Source: Polytrichum commune
Taxonomy: Eukaryota > Streptophyta > Polytrichopsida > Polytrichales > Polytrichaceae
Assembly (NCBI GenBank): GCA_950295325.1
Contig: OX485807.1
Coordinates: 18,819,666-18,883,665 of the forward strand
DNA length: 64,000 nucleotides
Direction of reading: 5' to 3'
The translations under genes and the position numbers were made by a program. Under the pieces are notes generated by a model, which saw only the letters and a program-made list of their open reading frames with translations, was not told where the DNA came from and ran no database searches. Each line of letters begins with the position of its first letter. The first letter of the stretch is position 1. Shown here piece after piece: positions 11,741-25,640 of the stretch.

Positions 11741-14700
11741 ACTTATTGTCCATCGAGAAGCATCAAAGCATTGAAGATAAATAGAGGCTAGTCTGTACGT
11801 ATTAGACCACATTGATTATCATAGATTGTCCGCTAAAACCCTTGTATAAGGAATCAATCGCATATCCCGGTCAAGGCTCTAGTTAGAGTAAGTAAGCACT
11901 CGAATGAGTCATATTGTGGCCGCATTGCCCAATTAATAGAATCAGTTAACCTATGAAGTAGCTATCCTATATGAGAGTTGTTCTATCTCACAACCACATT
12001 GCCTAGCTAAAATTAAGGTTTAAATAAAAGTTACCAAACTAGAAGTTAGCTAGCTTTTGGGATGTTGCTTTTGCAAAGAAATTTTAATCTCATCCATAAC
12101 CCTAATGCTAACTGACATTTTACAAATGAGTAGTCCAAGTGTTTTCCATGAATGCATGCCTTTCATTTTTGCCACTCTTCTCCGTTCCGCTACAAGGTGG
12201 ACCACACTATTTTTTACATTGTCCTACTAAGAATATGCTTTTAAATAATAAAAATAATTTTTAATGATAAAATCATATTAAAATATCAATGTCAAAGTCC
12301 AAATGTAGATAATGATATTCCTTAATTATGATTATAATATTTTATTTTATTTTATTCATAATGAATCACAAATGGTGTGGGTGAGGGTGTGGGCCACAAA
12401 ATCATAATATATCATAATTAGTGTCGTGTTCAAAACTCGGGCAAGTTGAGCAATATTTTCATCGGTCAACCTTAACTCCTCTCTTAAATTGGTCATCCTT
12501 TGCTTAATGGTAATCAAGATGTGCCACCATGCGATAAGTATGCTCGCATATGAGTTAGTTGATTTCATTAACTCACATTGTTAGCTAATTCTCCTAACTA
12601 GATGGTGCGGTCATGAGTTTAGTTAGCTAGAATGTTGGTTACCTAATCTTCATTAACTCGTAAGTTATATGATTCTCTTAACTAGGCGGTGTAACTTAAC
12701 CCTAAGTTATGTAATTCATGTTAATGTCACATTGTCCCAATGGAATTGTGGTGTGTATTTTCCATCCTGGAAATAACTACCATGGTTCCATTGGTTTATA
12801 CTATGACTCTTGTGAGAATTACACATGTGGATTAATGGAACAATCTAGGATATTTTGTGGCCCCATACACAAAGATTGGGCTCTAGTTTTCTCCACTTCT
12901 TTAAACGCTTCTCGATGGGTAATGTGTAACGGTTTGCAAAAGATGGATCAACACTTACTATCGTGTCATGTTTGCCTCGGTTTCTTCTTTGAATAAATCA
13001 ATCCATATGTGTGTACGAACGTAATGAGCACTACAAACATCACAAGGTTATCCCATTGGATTATGTCGTTGGTTCCATTTTTCCATAAAAAAAATAGGAC
13101 GAAGTGGTTGAAGTCACCATTGTTTCCATGTGATTTCTCGCATAATTGCGCAACTTTGCTATACGTTCTCCAGTTAAGGGGCCCATAGTGAGGTTGACTA
13201 TGTCAACACATGCATAAAAGTAGCGATGAAATAAAAATACACTATTACTTATATAACATAATTTGATTGTGAAAAAGAATGTTCTAAATGCACATGAGTG
13301 AGGAGCTCAAGGGAGCTCAAAGATGATTCTCGTGGTGGGAGCCAATTCATTCAAGGAGCTCTAGTGAGCTAAAAAAATGGCAACCATGATAGGATCGTTA
13401 TTGAGGCTCACACTAATAGAAGAATTTAATATACCATGTTGAGTTTAGCATCTGATTTTGAGGCCGTTGATATCTTAATTCAAGGATGGCTACTCCAAAG
13501 TGGTCAATAAATTCATTAGCAACATCAACATGTGCATGTGTCATGTATGGACTTCGTGCTCCGGCAACCATTTGGGGGTGTCGAGGTCTTGAGTCCGAAA
13601 CCATAGGGTGCCCCTAAAATGGTGGTGCATGCATAAGTATCCCCTTATAATAGCCATGCATGCCTATGTAGGCCCACACCATACTATGACATGCGTAGAT
13701 GTAGGCCTACTAATGAGTGGGCTTTGTTTTATTGGTTGGGTAGGCCTAATGATTGCAACTATTATGCTTGTATGCATACTTTCTTACATTAATGTTGCAT
13801 TATGGAGGGGTGTTGACACTGTAATATACTGCATAATACTATAGAAGTGAACTAGTGATATGCATCATCTCTATATTATTACCTAGTAAGTTTTTATGTG
13901 ACTTGGCCACATGATCCTTGTAGCAAAGAAAATATAATATCCATGTGGTAAATTTGCAAAGGGTTAATGGTAGAACCCTACATCTTGAACATTACCCTTG
14001 ACACCCTCGTCATCAACAACTATTAGCATTTGGAGAGAAAGAAATTGGTCCAATTTGACCAAACCAAACTATGTATTTGTGCCAAGAAGTAATTGCCATG
14101 TCCATGCCACTCATATTGAATCTACTCCCCTCCCCCTACATTTTAAAGATCCATTTCAAATGGGATCCACTAGACTCATTTGGGTCATTGAATCTAGATA
14201 TGATGTCAGACGAGTGTCATATTCATCATAAAAAGGAATGTCCGAATTATAGTGTATTCCAATATGTTTTCTAAATGAATGAAACATATGCTTGTGTGCA
14301 ATTTATCTCCCCATGGGTCTAATCAATGATATGCATGTTAACTCATCCATTATGAATGAAGGGAATGCATGGAAAATATGACTACATATTTGTGGTAGGG
14401 ACAAATTCAGTTGGAGCTTTAAAACTTCATTTCAAATCAAATAAGCTTCAAAATAAACAAGGTTTTGATATATGAAGTAGGTGATTGTGTTCTCACATGC
14501 CAGGCAAATGAGATTATAAGCATGACTGATTCAGATTCACTTGTGGTTTTTCCGAATCAAATAAACTTCAATCTATAAAATAGTTGATTGTTTGTCCACA
14601 TTCCAAAATGTACAAGTTTACATGCATATTTCAAAGTTCAACCTTTGTAATATACAAGTATAGAGAAAGAGAAAGAGATGACTTCAATGTTGCCATCAAC

Positions 14701-14899
14701 ACGAATATTGGTGTTGCTTCAACATCGAGTTGGTTTAAGGCAGAGAGTGCTTAAACCAACACTTTAATGTATTGCACATACATATGGCTAAGTGGTTGAT
14801 ATAAGAATAATATAAAATTACATAGAATAACATGAAATCAAAATTCATATTAGCCTTTGGGCTGAACATAGGTATAAAGAAAGAAAGAAAATAGCCTCG
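11741..14899. other. Intergenic, no gene seen; dispersed repeat near 12.6 kb
   Basis: About 12567-12695 contains a repeat with TTAGCTAA and TAACTAG(A/G)(T/C)GGTG blocks that recurs near 16476-16592 and, more diverged, near 25790-25980. No supported gene. The longest frame (12718-12996) is only 92 codons and has no recognisable features. Confidence 0.5.
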
Positions 14900-14907
14900 A
14901 TTGAATA

Positions 14908-15314
14908 CACGGGTAGATCACTCCATTGTCAAGTTGAACACCACGTGCGACCCAAAAAAACTTCTTTTGGTAAGTTGCACCACCAAAATGGGTCAAAATT
15001 TTATCAAATGTTTTTCATGAGTAGATATACACAGTACCTATGACATAGTCAAAAGTGGTAACTAAATTTGATGATTTGTTTTTTTCATAAAACATACCAT
15101 TTCTAACTATAATGACACAGAATTGAACTAAAACAATTACTAAAAAAATAAAGATGACTAAAAATTCCAAAAAAGTATAAAAATATACTATCAATGGTTA
15201 TGTATATGTAGAAAAAATATCATAAATTTTAAAATTATATATGGCATGTAATATAGGGGTAGCAAACTTTGTCCACACGTGGTGTCAACTTGACAATGAA
15301 GTGACCTCCCCGTG
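14908..15314 (+). mobile_element. Family C non-autonomous TIR element (407 bp) with 8-bp TSD
   Basis: The TIRs run about 44 bp: left CACGGGTAGATCACTCCATT, right the near complement ending AATGAAGTGACCTCCCCGTG. The element is flanked by a perfect 8-bp duplication, ATTGAATA, at 14900-14907 and 15315-15322. The interior is AT-rich and non-coding. The right 15 bp are identical in complement to the left end of the ORF-bearing element at 48331. Confidence 0.85.
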
Positions 15315-15322
15315 ATTGAATA

Positions 15323-16619
15323 TTTGATGAATTGCTTCCTTATACCAATCCACATGCCCCGTGTATGATGACCTTGCATGTGATGAGGACCCCCACCTTC
15401 ATTGCCTATAACCAACACAACATAGTTGGGTACTAGACCCAAGCTGGATCAAAGCCCCACTAGTAATGGTGTGCAAAGTCCCATGGCCACCTCCATGATC
15501 CCACCCAATTCACTTGCAAAATCGTCACCTTGCATCTTGGGTACCGACTCCCTTTGTGCTTTGTGGGCCTATCTCCTTGGCTTTGGGAATAGAATGGTTA
15601 GAATAGGCATTGACAAGTCATCGTAAACCCATATTGAACCAAGCCGAGATAGAGTGGAGCCCATTACTTACCCTACATGGAGGTAATGGAGGCCACTATG
15701 AGGTAGTGCCACTGATGGCACCTAAAGTCATCACCCCATGGGCCCAAGCACTCCTACACCATGGGGAACATTTCAAGGTAGTAGAGTGTTGGCAATTGGA
15801 AGGCGTTTATTGGTGTTGGTTTTAGCACCCTCTACCTCAATCCTTTATGCACTCATGACATTGGCAAACTACATGGTCCTTGAAGAGTATTGCCTCCTTT
15901 TAGAGATTATATTGCTATACATTATCACAACCATTGATTTAAGCCTCAATATCAAATTTAACATAAAGTTAACGTGCCTTATTTTGGTCTCTTATCCTCA
16001 TTTGAAACCTACATTTGAGTGTCGTGTGGTTGGGTGTGGATATAAGAACATACATCATAAAAACGTGTGTTCAGAAGAGATCGTACTACATGCTCAAATT
16101 TATGTTAACCATTCTAGGCTCAACATTTAACATAACCAAGTGAGGCGTACCGAGTCATTCTATGGCTCCAAGATATTTTGGCTATAAAAAATCATAGCGA
16201 CTACTTGAGAGATCATGAAATTCCATAGTTTGTTGCTAGAACATCATATCACATTTGCGGATCCAAGAAAAATCTCAATTGCGAAACCCAAGTTGAGAAT
16301 TTGCACGGCATGAAAGAAATGGTAACCAATTAATGCATGTTTTTCCTTAAGCGAGGAGATGTATATGTACTCCCAAGCCGTAGGCTTGCATGGACAAACC
16401 GAGCACATGTGTTGTAAGCTTATGCTTGATTTTGTCAAGGCCTTGAGGCTCCTACCTAAACTTCTCGAAATTTTCCATAAACTAGGTGGTGCGGCCAATT
16501 TGACTAAGATTTTAGTTAGCTAGCACCTTGGTTAGCTAATCTTAAGTAACTCGTAGATTAGCTAATTATCTTAACTAGGTGGTATGGGTGGACCTTTGGA
16601 TGGATATTTTCTCTTTCTC
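15323..16619. other. Intergenic, no gene seen
   Basis: Overlapping frames at 15426-15825 and 15738-16130 do not look coding. A TAACTAGGTGGT-type dispersed repeat lies at about 16476-16592, related to the one near 12.6 kb. Confidence 0.5.
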
Positions 16620-16960
16620 CATCCACTTCTTGTAAGGTATGAAACACATGATTAGTGCAAGATGGCTAGCAGATCCATACCGCACATGTAACCAACAACC
16701 TCGTAATTTTTGGAGTTCATGTGAATATCTTATTCATTATAAAGTGAAGATTCTCGTGCCCATTAAGCGAACTATATAAGTCTCCAAATCATGTTGACTA
16801 TTGAACCTATAAGATCAACATATTTTGAACACGTACTCCAATCTCTTTTGATTACATGTCTTTTTGGTGCCAATTCTTGGATCTACTCCTAACCACATAC
16901 CACATACCACTCAATATAGGTGTCCATATTATTGTCGTGTTCAATTTAGGTACGTTTCCA
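16620..16960 (+). mobile_element. Family I dispersed repeat
   Basis: It shares ordered blocks with 50580-50900 and 59916-60490 (same strand) and with 34410-34790 and 54640-54970 (opposite strand). The blocks include CACTTCTTGTAAGGTATGA, GTGAAGATTCT(C/T)GTGC, ATGTTGACTATT, TTTTGAACAC and CCACATACCAC plus ATAGGTGTC. Class is unknown; no coding capacity. Confidence 0.55.
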
Positions 16961-18517
16961 TTTTTTCCAATTTATCGTGGCCCACAATACTCATCATCAA
17001 CCCACATTAATTGTCTTGTAATTCTTGGGTGGCAACAAAAGAGGGTGTCCTACAACACTTGGTATTACATGACAAGTCACAAAGACCACTTTGATAGTGT
17101 CGTGCTCAATCACATTCTTGATGTAAGGCAAGTGGTGCTTATTCAACACTTTTTACAATGTAGTGTATTATGGGAGTCAATTTGGATTAGTGGTATGCAC
17201 AATCATTTTAGCAAATTGGCTAGACGAGGTAGGTAAACAAATAAAACTGCACATCATACACATACACTACAAAATGTCGTAGTCACTTACCCCTGGCACC
17301 CTAAATTCCTCCCTAAACCCAAAACTTTTCCATTGTAGACAACTCCCAAATTTGTCCCAACACTCACCCAAAACTATCCCCACCTTTAACTACCTATGTC
17401 TTATGACCTGTTTCAATGTTGACACACATTCTTGTACTTAAGGTCAGTTTCCTAAATTTGAATTCATAGTCCATATTTGTATTAACCCTTTAGGGTCTGC
17501 GGGGTCAAGTATGTAGGGTACACACAATTCCAATGAGTCCTCACCGAGTCTTAGAAACATGCTTTAAAGATATGGGTTTGAGACTTTATTTTGTATACAA
17601 CCTATTGTCGAGGAGGAAATCAAAATAAAGTCATATGCGACATGTGTTAATAATTATCAATGTTCTATTATGGGGCATGATTCACCCAAACATGATATAT
17701 GAAGATAGACCCCTCAAAATATACCAAAATAAACTGTAGCAAAACATCATCCATGAGTAGCTCCCCTCCCCCCCCCCCCTTCAAGATTCCATACGTTTCT
17801 ATTTTGTAGGTTTGATTTAGGGGTTTGAACTTGTGTAAAGTTCAGTTTTGTTTGAAGGGCACCCTTGTCTTTAGTAGTTTTAAATAAATATGGGGTTACA
17901 TGTGCGCTTGGGAGGTGCACTCTATATTGCGGTACTACTTAGGTGGGGTGCACAAAAGGGTAATAACTGAACATTTAATGTATCGTACACACACGAGGCA
18001 TATTATTTTGTATGTGTATTTCATGATATTACGTGATGTTTCAAATTTGTAAAAAAACAACATGCGTATCATCTAGGCAAGAAATGCAAAATTATAATTT
18101 TAGCTATGAATGGGTGCATGTAGTTGGATTTTTTAATTAATTTATTTATTAAAAAAATATAGTTTAATTTTTTTCGTGCACGTGTGTGAGGCTATCTGCA
18201 ATTTGTTCATTTGTATGTAAATTCTTGATTTTTGTGTGCAAATAGGTGTATTAACTTGAGGGTGATGTATGCACATTAATTTTTATTCTAAGAAAGAGTA
18301 CATCCACCAATCATGTTCCAAATTTGCATGGACTTACTCAATATGGACAATATTTCAATGTCCATTCTTAGCAATGGAACCCATTATGGTGCTCAGGGGT
18401 TAATTGTATATTTGAGTGTATACCCATAGCCATGCTCCATAAACCCATCTTAGGATTATATACAAGAGTTTGCAACTATGATCAAGGGTAAAGTTTCTCT
18501 CTTTCATGCCAACTCAA

Positions 18518-18554
<37 letters not shown>

Positions 18555-19467
18555 AGAATACTTACCTAATCCTATATCAAGTGAAGGGAAACCCATGAGA
18601 ACCTTCTTTCAAAGTTCAAGCAACAATGGTTGTTTACCCTTAGTAACCCTTGAGATTAGGTTAAGCAGTGATGACTAGTAAAGGTGGAAGGAGTGTGTAA
18701 CCTACCACAAAGCTCAATCTCATGAGGTTCAAATGGCTAAAGAATAGGTATAATACTCAACGGTAGTATGTGTATTCGGCGATACAAAATCTATGATTGT
18801 GTGACATAGATAACAATCGGGTTCTACTATTATTTACCTCGTGTACGTTACTAACCTCTTTGAGGATTTGGTTGGTGGCATGGGCATAGGTGAGGCAAAC
18901 CCTTCACAAACTTAGCGGCACTCTTAAGTTTTGTATCTCATCTTCCCTTCAAAAATAATGTGTGTATGTTGCATGAACATTCTACAAGAAATTTTGGAAT
19001 ACATAGCATTTTGATTTGAGATGGACTTTTGAGGCTCTTTTGAGTTTGTCTTGCATGTATGCTTGAACTTAACAATTTGAACTTTGGATATATAGTACAA
19101 CGCTTTATTTAAGTGTACAAAGGGTAAAACCTGACTACTTTGGTGATTAAGGTTATAACTTTTTATTGTGAGGAGGCAAACCAATTTGGGAGAGTAACAA
19201 GTGAGTGGAGATAGTTAAGCATGAGATTTCCTTGAGAGATGGTCCCACCCACCCTCCCGGATTTTGAGAGGTACACATATATGTAGGAGAATGGTTTGGC
19301 CTCTGAACAAGAGGATGTACTAACAAGTGACTAAGCTCGAAAGCAAGCATAAATCTGCTCAAGAAAACACCCAGCTCTCTCTCGGCTTGTACTTAAGAAT
19401 AAACACCCAAAAACACACATGTTACGATAAGATCAAACCATGTCCACAAATACATCAAACATTCTAG
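16961..19467. other. Intergenic, no gene seen
   Basis: AT-rich sequence with homopolymer runs (C-rich at about 17765-17780) and a (TC)15 microsatellite at 18521-18550. No gene or element boundary recognised. Confidence 0.5.
18521..18550 (+). repeat. (TC)15 microsatellite
   Basis: Thirty bases of uninterrupted TC dinucleotide repeat. Confidence 0.95.
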
Positions 19468-19694
19468 GCCCAACAACAAATCATAACATTACTAAATCGA
19501 CAAGTTGTGTTCATTCGCCTCTACTTTTAGGTTGAGTCTGAAGCTATGGGACTCCGACATCTGGAGACTTTATTCTCAAAGCCCAACAACAGATCATAAC
19601 ATTACTAAATCGACGAGTTGTGTTCGTTCGCCTCGACTTTTAGGTTGAGTCTGAAGCTATGGGACTCCGACATCTCGAGACTTTATTCTCAAAT
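19468..19694 (+). repeat. 113-bp direct tandem duplication
   Basis: Units begin GCCCAACAACA at 19468 and 19581 and end TTTATTCTCAAA. They differ at only a handful of positions (for example AAATC/AGATC, CTACTT/CGACTT, CTGGAG/CTCGAG). The closeness implies a recent local duplication. Confidence 0.9.
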
Positions 19695-21610
19695 CCATTG
19701 TGAGTCCATGAACACAACCCATTAGCTGAGTATTACTACGACGCCTCTAAAATGGCTTACATGATTGTCTAAAGAGAAAGACAATCTTCACTTTGAACTA
19801 GAGAGAGATACATCTTCACTTTAAACCTAATCCAATGCGACAATCATTCCCAAGCCGGTCCAATGGCCATAAAGTGTGCATGGAGTTGGAAGTGCCGAGT
19901 TATAATCGAACGTAAACATGCTCAAAGGACTTGATGCGGAAGGTCCCAATATATTTGTTATAGGTACGTGAAGAAGTCGATAGCCTACCTCCTGCCAGTA
20001 GTTCTGATACCCAAAAATCTCCAAAGCTTGCCTCGGGATCCTTCTGTCACACATGTCCATGGTCCGGGTGTGTGTTGGCCCAATGGATTTTTTGGATTAA
20101 AGAGAGTGTACAGTCCTTTCGACTTGAAGCTCTCGAGAGCATTTATCCTTTGTGATCGTACTCTCGTCAGTTAACTGCTTTGATATTGTATGTATCTCCG
20201 TTCAGAGAGCACTCCAATGGAGACTATATGACAAAGCTTAATTCACAGCCATGCTGCCAGGTTGCCCATGTTTTGTGCCGCATGGGGCCACACCATAATA
20301 CATATACATAAGGTTAAGAGTGCATTTAGGGTGGGTTTAGATTACGGTGAAGAAGTGCACCGGTCGATCAAGAATTTCAGTGCAAGATAAGGTTATTTGA
20401 GGATAGAGTTGGTATGGTGGACAAGATGGGAAAAGAAAAGAAACAAGCTTAATGTTGGAGCTCTCTGGAGGCCGAGTTTCTTGTCCGAGGGTTTGAGGTT
20501 GCCAAAGAAATTTGATGTCCAGAGGCACTCCCCCAACAAAAAGCGTTGTCGTGTTGGTAGCCATGTCATTTTTGCACTCATGTTTGAAGTTCTCCACAAG
20601 AGATGTCTTGGCCATAGTGTAAACCATGGTTGGTGAAGAACCCATTTCGTAGCCAATAATATTGCTCCATTCCTCTTAAATTCTTCATTATAGTCTAAAT
20701 TGGCCTTTGGGCACCTCCTTATGCCCATGGAGGGGAGCCACACACATTTGAAAGCACCGGTTTCGAAATGGAGTTTGGTAAGCCAAGGTAAGAGAATCTT
20801 GGCCTTGACATGTGCCTGAGTTCGAGGAGCTTAATTTTTTTTGGTTAAAATCATTTATTTCCAACTATGATCGGAAACGGAGGTTTTGAGCCTTGCAAAG
20901 TTTTCATCTTGGATCAAAGTTGAAAACATACATTTATACCCCGTAAAAAAGGAACCGACTTTGAAACTGAGCTCCTTGAGGTAAGGCTCTTATGGTAGTT
21001 GTTCTTTGATCCTCACCACGAAACAAATACATGTGACAACAAAGTTACATAACATTACCCGCATACCTTAATGTCATTGCCTCAAAGAGTACACCAATCC
21101 CATTCGGCCACAATATGGTATGTGGGTATGATGTGGTTCGTTTTTCACATTCTCAAACTTCTATTGGTTAGATTACACAACGAAACTTGTGTTGCATTAG
21201 AAAAAAATATCTTGAAGCATCAACAAAAATCGGGTTGAAATTCAGACTATTGATTTATTTATTGTTTTTGGGAGTGCATGTATGTGGATTCCTTAACTCA
21301 ATACATAAAACCTCTCAATTGTGATCACTATTGAGTGTGGAATAATTAATGAAATTGAAAACATAGTCCAAACTAGTTTGAACACATGTCTTTATGGTGT
21401 TTGTTCTTTGATCCTTGCCTAACCACACACCCATCAAATATAAGTGACCGGTTTAAAAAAGCCCTTTCTCGTGATAATCAATGTATGATGAACCTTAAGA
21501 TACAAGTAGACATTGGGCTCGTCCATGCGGAAGGTCTAGAGAATATTCGGCCCATTGGATGTTTGAGATGTTCCGATATCGTTCAATTGCACAAAAAGAG
21601 AGTTGGCTGA
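19695..21610. other. Intergenic; possible decayed coding on minus strand
   Basis: Minus-strand frames at 19827-20060 (77 codons) and 20337-20743 (two overlapping frames of 102 and 116 codons) are longer and less AT-biased than the surroundings, but no domain is recognisable. A fragment of family I appears near 21365-21445 (TTTGAACACATGTCTTTATG, CTAACCACACACCC). Confidence 0.35.
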
Positions 21611-22109
21611 GGGCCACTCCACACACAAGTCAAGAGCCGTGACCGTGAAATCATGAGAGCCCAAAAGAAAGTGTCCAAAGGCCGTCCCAACACACCTCCA
21701 AACTCATGTAGTGTGGTCACGGACCCTCAAGTGTAGTGTGAAGTCATATGTGACCGGGCCCTCAACCAAATGTTATTTCAATGAATTTCTATTCATGCGG
21801 GTCCTCACACATGATAAAATAAAATTAATCAAGGATTGTCAGCATTCAGAGTGCCATAGTCTCCCAGTTTCTTGTTAGGCCTACCTCCAAGAGGTGGTTC
21901 ATGAAAATAATCCGAGTGACCATGAAACATGTCCATTCGATGCCACGTAGGAATCCACGTAGACGTTACATCCGTCTTGCATTCACATACTCCGTTGGTC
22001 TCTCAAGCGTCGTGTGAAGCGAACTTGGACCGGCTCCGCCCTTTTCCACCATTGAGAACGCTTGAAATGTAATGGTCACGGGCTCTCAGTCTCATGTGAT
22101 AAGTGGCCC
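21611..22109 (+). mobile_element. Family A MITE, copy 1 (499 bp)
   Basis: The long TIRs (about 45 bp) begin GGGCCACT and end AGTGGCCC. The inner blocks are AGAGCCGTGACC on the left and GGTCACGGGCTCT on the right. Flanks are TGA and TAA, consistent with a degraded 3-bp TWA duplication as in PIF/Harbinger-type elements. Internal landmarks used for the other copies are CCCAAAAGAAAGTGTCCAAA, CCTCAAGTGTAGTGTGAAG and AGGCCTACCTCCAAGAGGTG. Confidence 0.75.
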
Positions 22110-22269
22110 TAATCTTCTCTAGATTTTTTCACAAGGCTTGTTGGGATAAGTCGTCACTATCCTAGAGTCGTGTCAAGTTAGGTGAATGACAACAAACATC
22201 CCTCATTACAAATGGTCATATTAATCACATAACCGGTCACCATAGTTACCTTGTAGCTTCAATGTAATC

Positions 22270-22289
22270 GGGGGGGGGGGGGGGGGGGG
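22270..22289 (+). repeat. Homopolymer run of 20 G
   Basis: An uninterrupted G tract. Exact length is likely to be unreliable in sequencing. Confidence 0.9.
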
Positions 22290-25265
22290 AGTATGCCATA
22301 GATCAAGAAATCCACAAAGCAGGATAACATGTATGTATATTATCTTAATAACTCTGTGGTCTCTGTACAGTCATGACTCTATAAGTGTTACCCCTATAAA
22401 CGTTATTAATTCATATATGTTAAGAAAGTTTTACTCCCTTACAAAAACACAATTGGTAAGACTAGTGAGTGTTATGTGTTAAGTGTTATAACATGCTCTA
22501 CTCCCTTCTTTGTTAATTGCACCTTTATAAGTGATAATTTAAAGAAAATCAAGGTAATAATATTTGAGAGCATACATTTTAAACATGTAATCACATTTAT
22601 CCCATATTCGTTGCGAACAAGTCAAATATGCTCTCTTATTTAGAAATCCTTCCTCCGCACATCCGTTGTTGTCATTTGATAGTGAGGTGGGTGACGTGAT
22701 GAATGCTCGTGAATACCTCAATTATGAGATGGAGTTTGATTTAAACAACCCCTATGAACCTATTGACGAGGAGTTTTTTAATATGTATTATTTAGAACAT
22801 CAAGAAAATTGATGTTGATGAGGCTATGGTTGATGTGGTAGAAGAAGTTGTAGGATTGAGTGTTGTTGAGCGTTCTCTAGAGACTTTGAAGAAATACTTC
22901 AAACAAAGACCAAATGATGCCCTATCACACATCAAGACCATTCAAGGACTCCAGAAGGAAGTTTCATCTCATCATTTAGAAGCTTCTCATCAGACTACTA
23001 TAGACTCTTTCTTTCGGTTAGTTTAGTTTAATTATGTATTACCATTTGTACTTTCATTTTAAATTTTTGTAAAATGTTATGTTCTTCATATTCAAAAATT
23101 TCAAGTGTTATTTCTATAAATGTTATTAATCATCGATATGAATTCTATAAATGTTACTTGTTATTATATATGTTACTTTTTTGCTACTCCCGACCGGTAA
23201 CATTTATAGAGTCTGACTGTATAGGCTTTTCCAGCAATCAGTAGAGGAATATTATTATGGGTTTAGAGAATATTGTTTGGGCCTTAAGCTCCTCATATAA
23301 GTGTCAAAGCTGGAGGGCTCAAATGGCCAAAGTGTGCACAATAACACTTACTCATCCGTAGGCAATATTGTCAAAGCAACAACACAACAGACCATTGTTA
23401 CCTTTGAAAGTTCACAAAGGCTTTCTAGCCGGAGTCCAGTGGCTTGGTAGCCGTGACATTATAGAGCACTACTTTACAAACAAATACACCCTAAACTCCG
23501 TAATATCAACCTTCATAATGTCACACATTCTCTAATATCCCGAAACCTTGGGGAACAAATGTTCGTAGTTCAAATCTCCCTCCTTATTGTCATATTTCTC
23601 TCCCTTATATCATGAAATTTGTCATTAATGCAAACCACCAAAGCAGTCAACCCACACTCTCACATTGCGCCATGTGTCAACATGTGGAGTGTCACCTTCT
23701 TTTGTCACTTGTTAAATGTTGGTGCATGCGTCCGCCACATCGCCTGGGAAGGCCAAGTGGAGTGGACCACACTAGCGTAGGTGGCGGGAAAACGAATTGA
23801 AAATTTCCTCACATCTCCTTTGTGTTGTTCCATAATGTCACACACTACACTAATTCTATAGTATCACGCATCCATGTTAGTATTACAAAACTCCGTAATA
23901 TAACGTGCATTTTGGTTGCCACATGTGTGATACTACGGAGTTTAGAGTGTAAAACCACCGTGCATAGGATGACCCCCGCCATTATTAGAGACCAGACATT
24001 AGTGGATCTTGATGTGTAGTCAAGTCTATACAAAAAATGATAGACCGGTAGAAAGTATGTTCCCATGGAAATCCTTCAAGGGTGATTGTTGGAGGTAGGA
24101 AAGTTCTTAATAAGTCAAGCATCACTTGTAGAAGAGGTCTTCACATGTGCCATGCTCCCCAAGAATACAATAAAGTAAGTTAACAAAGCGTACATCATGT
24201 GTCAATGAACTTCTCACTTGTTATTGATGTCAACAAGGCTACAATGTTTCCTCCAAATGATCATGGTCGTTAACAACTGTATATGCAAATACCTCCATTA
24301 TTGTGTTGAATTCCATCACGAGATTCAATTTTCCACTTTATCCACAATACCATTCTCCTCTTGCGGTTTGCAACCATGTTCCATGAATTTGAACACCTTG
24401 AGCTCCTCAGTGGATTACACAACCTTCCCCATCTTCGCCATTCTTCTTATAATATTTATGTATAATGTTGTGATGCATACACCTTGGAGTGAGCGCAACG
24501 CAACTGCTTCGACTACTAGTCTTACCTTCATATTTCAAGAAGAAGAAGTGCACCTTCATCTCCCCCCAATCATTGGATATCATCTGTCACATAAGGGTCG
24601 ATGTGTCATTTCTTTTAAGGTGTGAAATCGGGTTGAGAGAGAGAGAGAGAGAGTCCAAAATGAGTTTATAGAGCAGGGCTATGGGACAAACGTTATTGCA
24701 TCATGTTGGAAGTGGTCCATGGCTTTCCTAAGGTATTAAATACCATGCCCCCCTAGATAATGAGCCATGTCATGCCTCTTCAAATTGAAATTCATCCATT
24801 CCACTAGTTTGGTTTGTTCATATTAGTGACTAAACAATTAAAGCAAAGTTAGTAAGCCTAGGGTTTCCCATTTTAGAACGTTCGTATGTGGGTACTCACT
24901 TGGAACTAAATTGTATTGTATCTTTTAGCTTATAGTGTCAATATTTAAGCTTCAATCCAAGTTTTCTTTCACTTTATTTTCTTAGCATTGTATAAACCAT
25001 ATGCAAATAGCTCAAGAATGGTTAGGAAGATATACACAAATTTTGCCAACTTTACTTATATTTCACCTTGTATATTTCTTGAAATAGTTAAAATTCCCAC
25101 TCTACACAATATCATGCAGTGCTAATAGTAGGATTCATTGTAGGATATTAGGTATAGAAAGGGCTTACATTATAATCACGGTCATCCTAACTTAGCGCAA
25201 AGAAACATCGGTTGACACGCAATTGCAAGGCTATGTATAGGAAATTTATTCATTTTTTCTTTGTT

Positions 25266-25640
25266 TCTTTCAAAAGCTTATATTTTGTATGTATATTTGA
25301 GATAATTTACTCTAAAGTTTCAAATTTCCATGTACATACACGTGACTATTATGTAACCTATATTTTGTATGCATAGTCTTCCTTTTGGTCAAAATTGTTT
25401 TGAATATAATATGCTCTCATTGAAGAGCAAGTCAACATAAAGGAATTTTTTAGCTTGTATATAACACATGCTCATTTTTTGTTTCCAAAAGCATGTAGTT
25501 TTATACAAAATTAAGGCAAATTGCTCTAAAACTTCATAGTTGCCATATACATACACAAGATTGTTATGCAATCTATGATATGCATGTGTACTCTTCCTTT
25601 TGATCATGAAAATTTTGAATGCAAGGGATTCTAGTGAATG
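25266..25640 (+). repeat. Diverged tandem duplication, about 220-bp unit
   Basis: Two successive segments share TTNCAAAAGC, ATTTACTCTAAA/AATTGCTCTAAA, CATACAC and TCTTCCTTTTG(G/A)TCA blocks in the same order and spacing. Confidence 0.55.

Noticed and set aside
20820-20984. Possible small TIR element with GAGGAGCT / AGCTCCTTGAGG ends
   Set aside because: The inverted match is only about 10-12 bp with mismatches and no TSD was seen.
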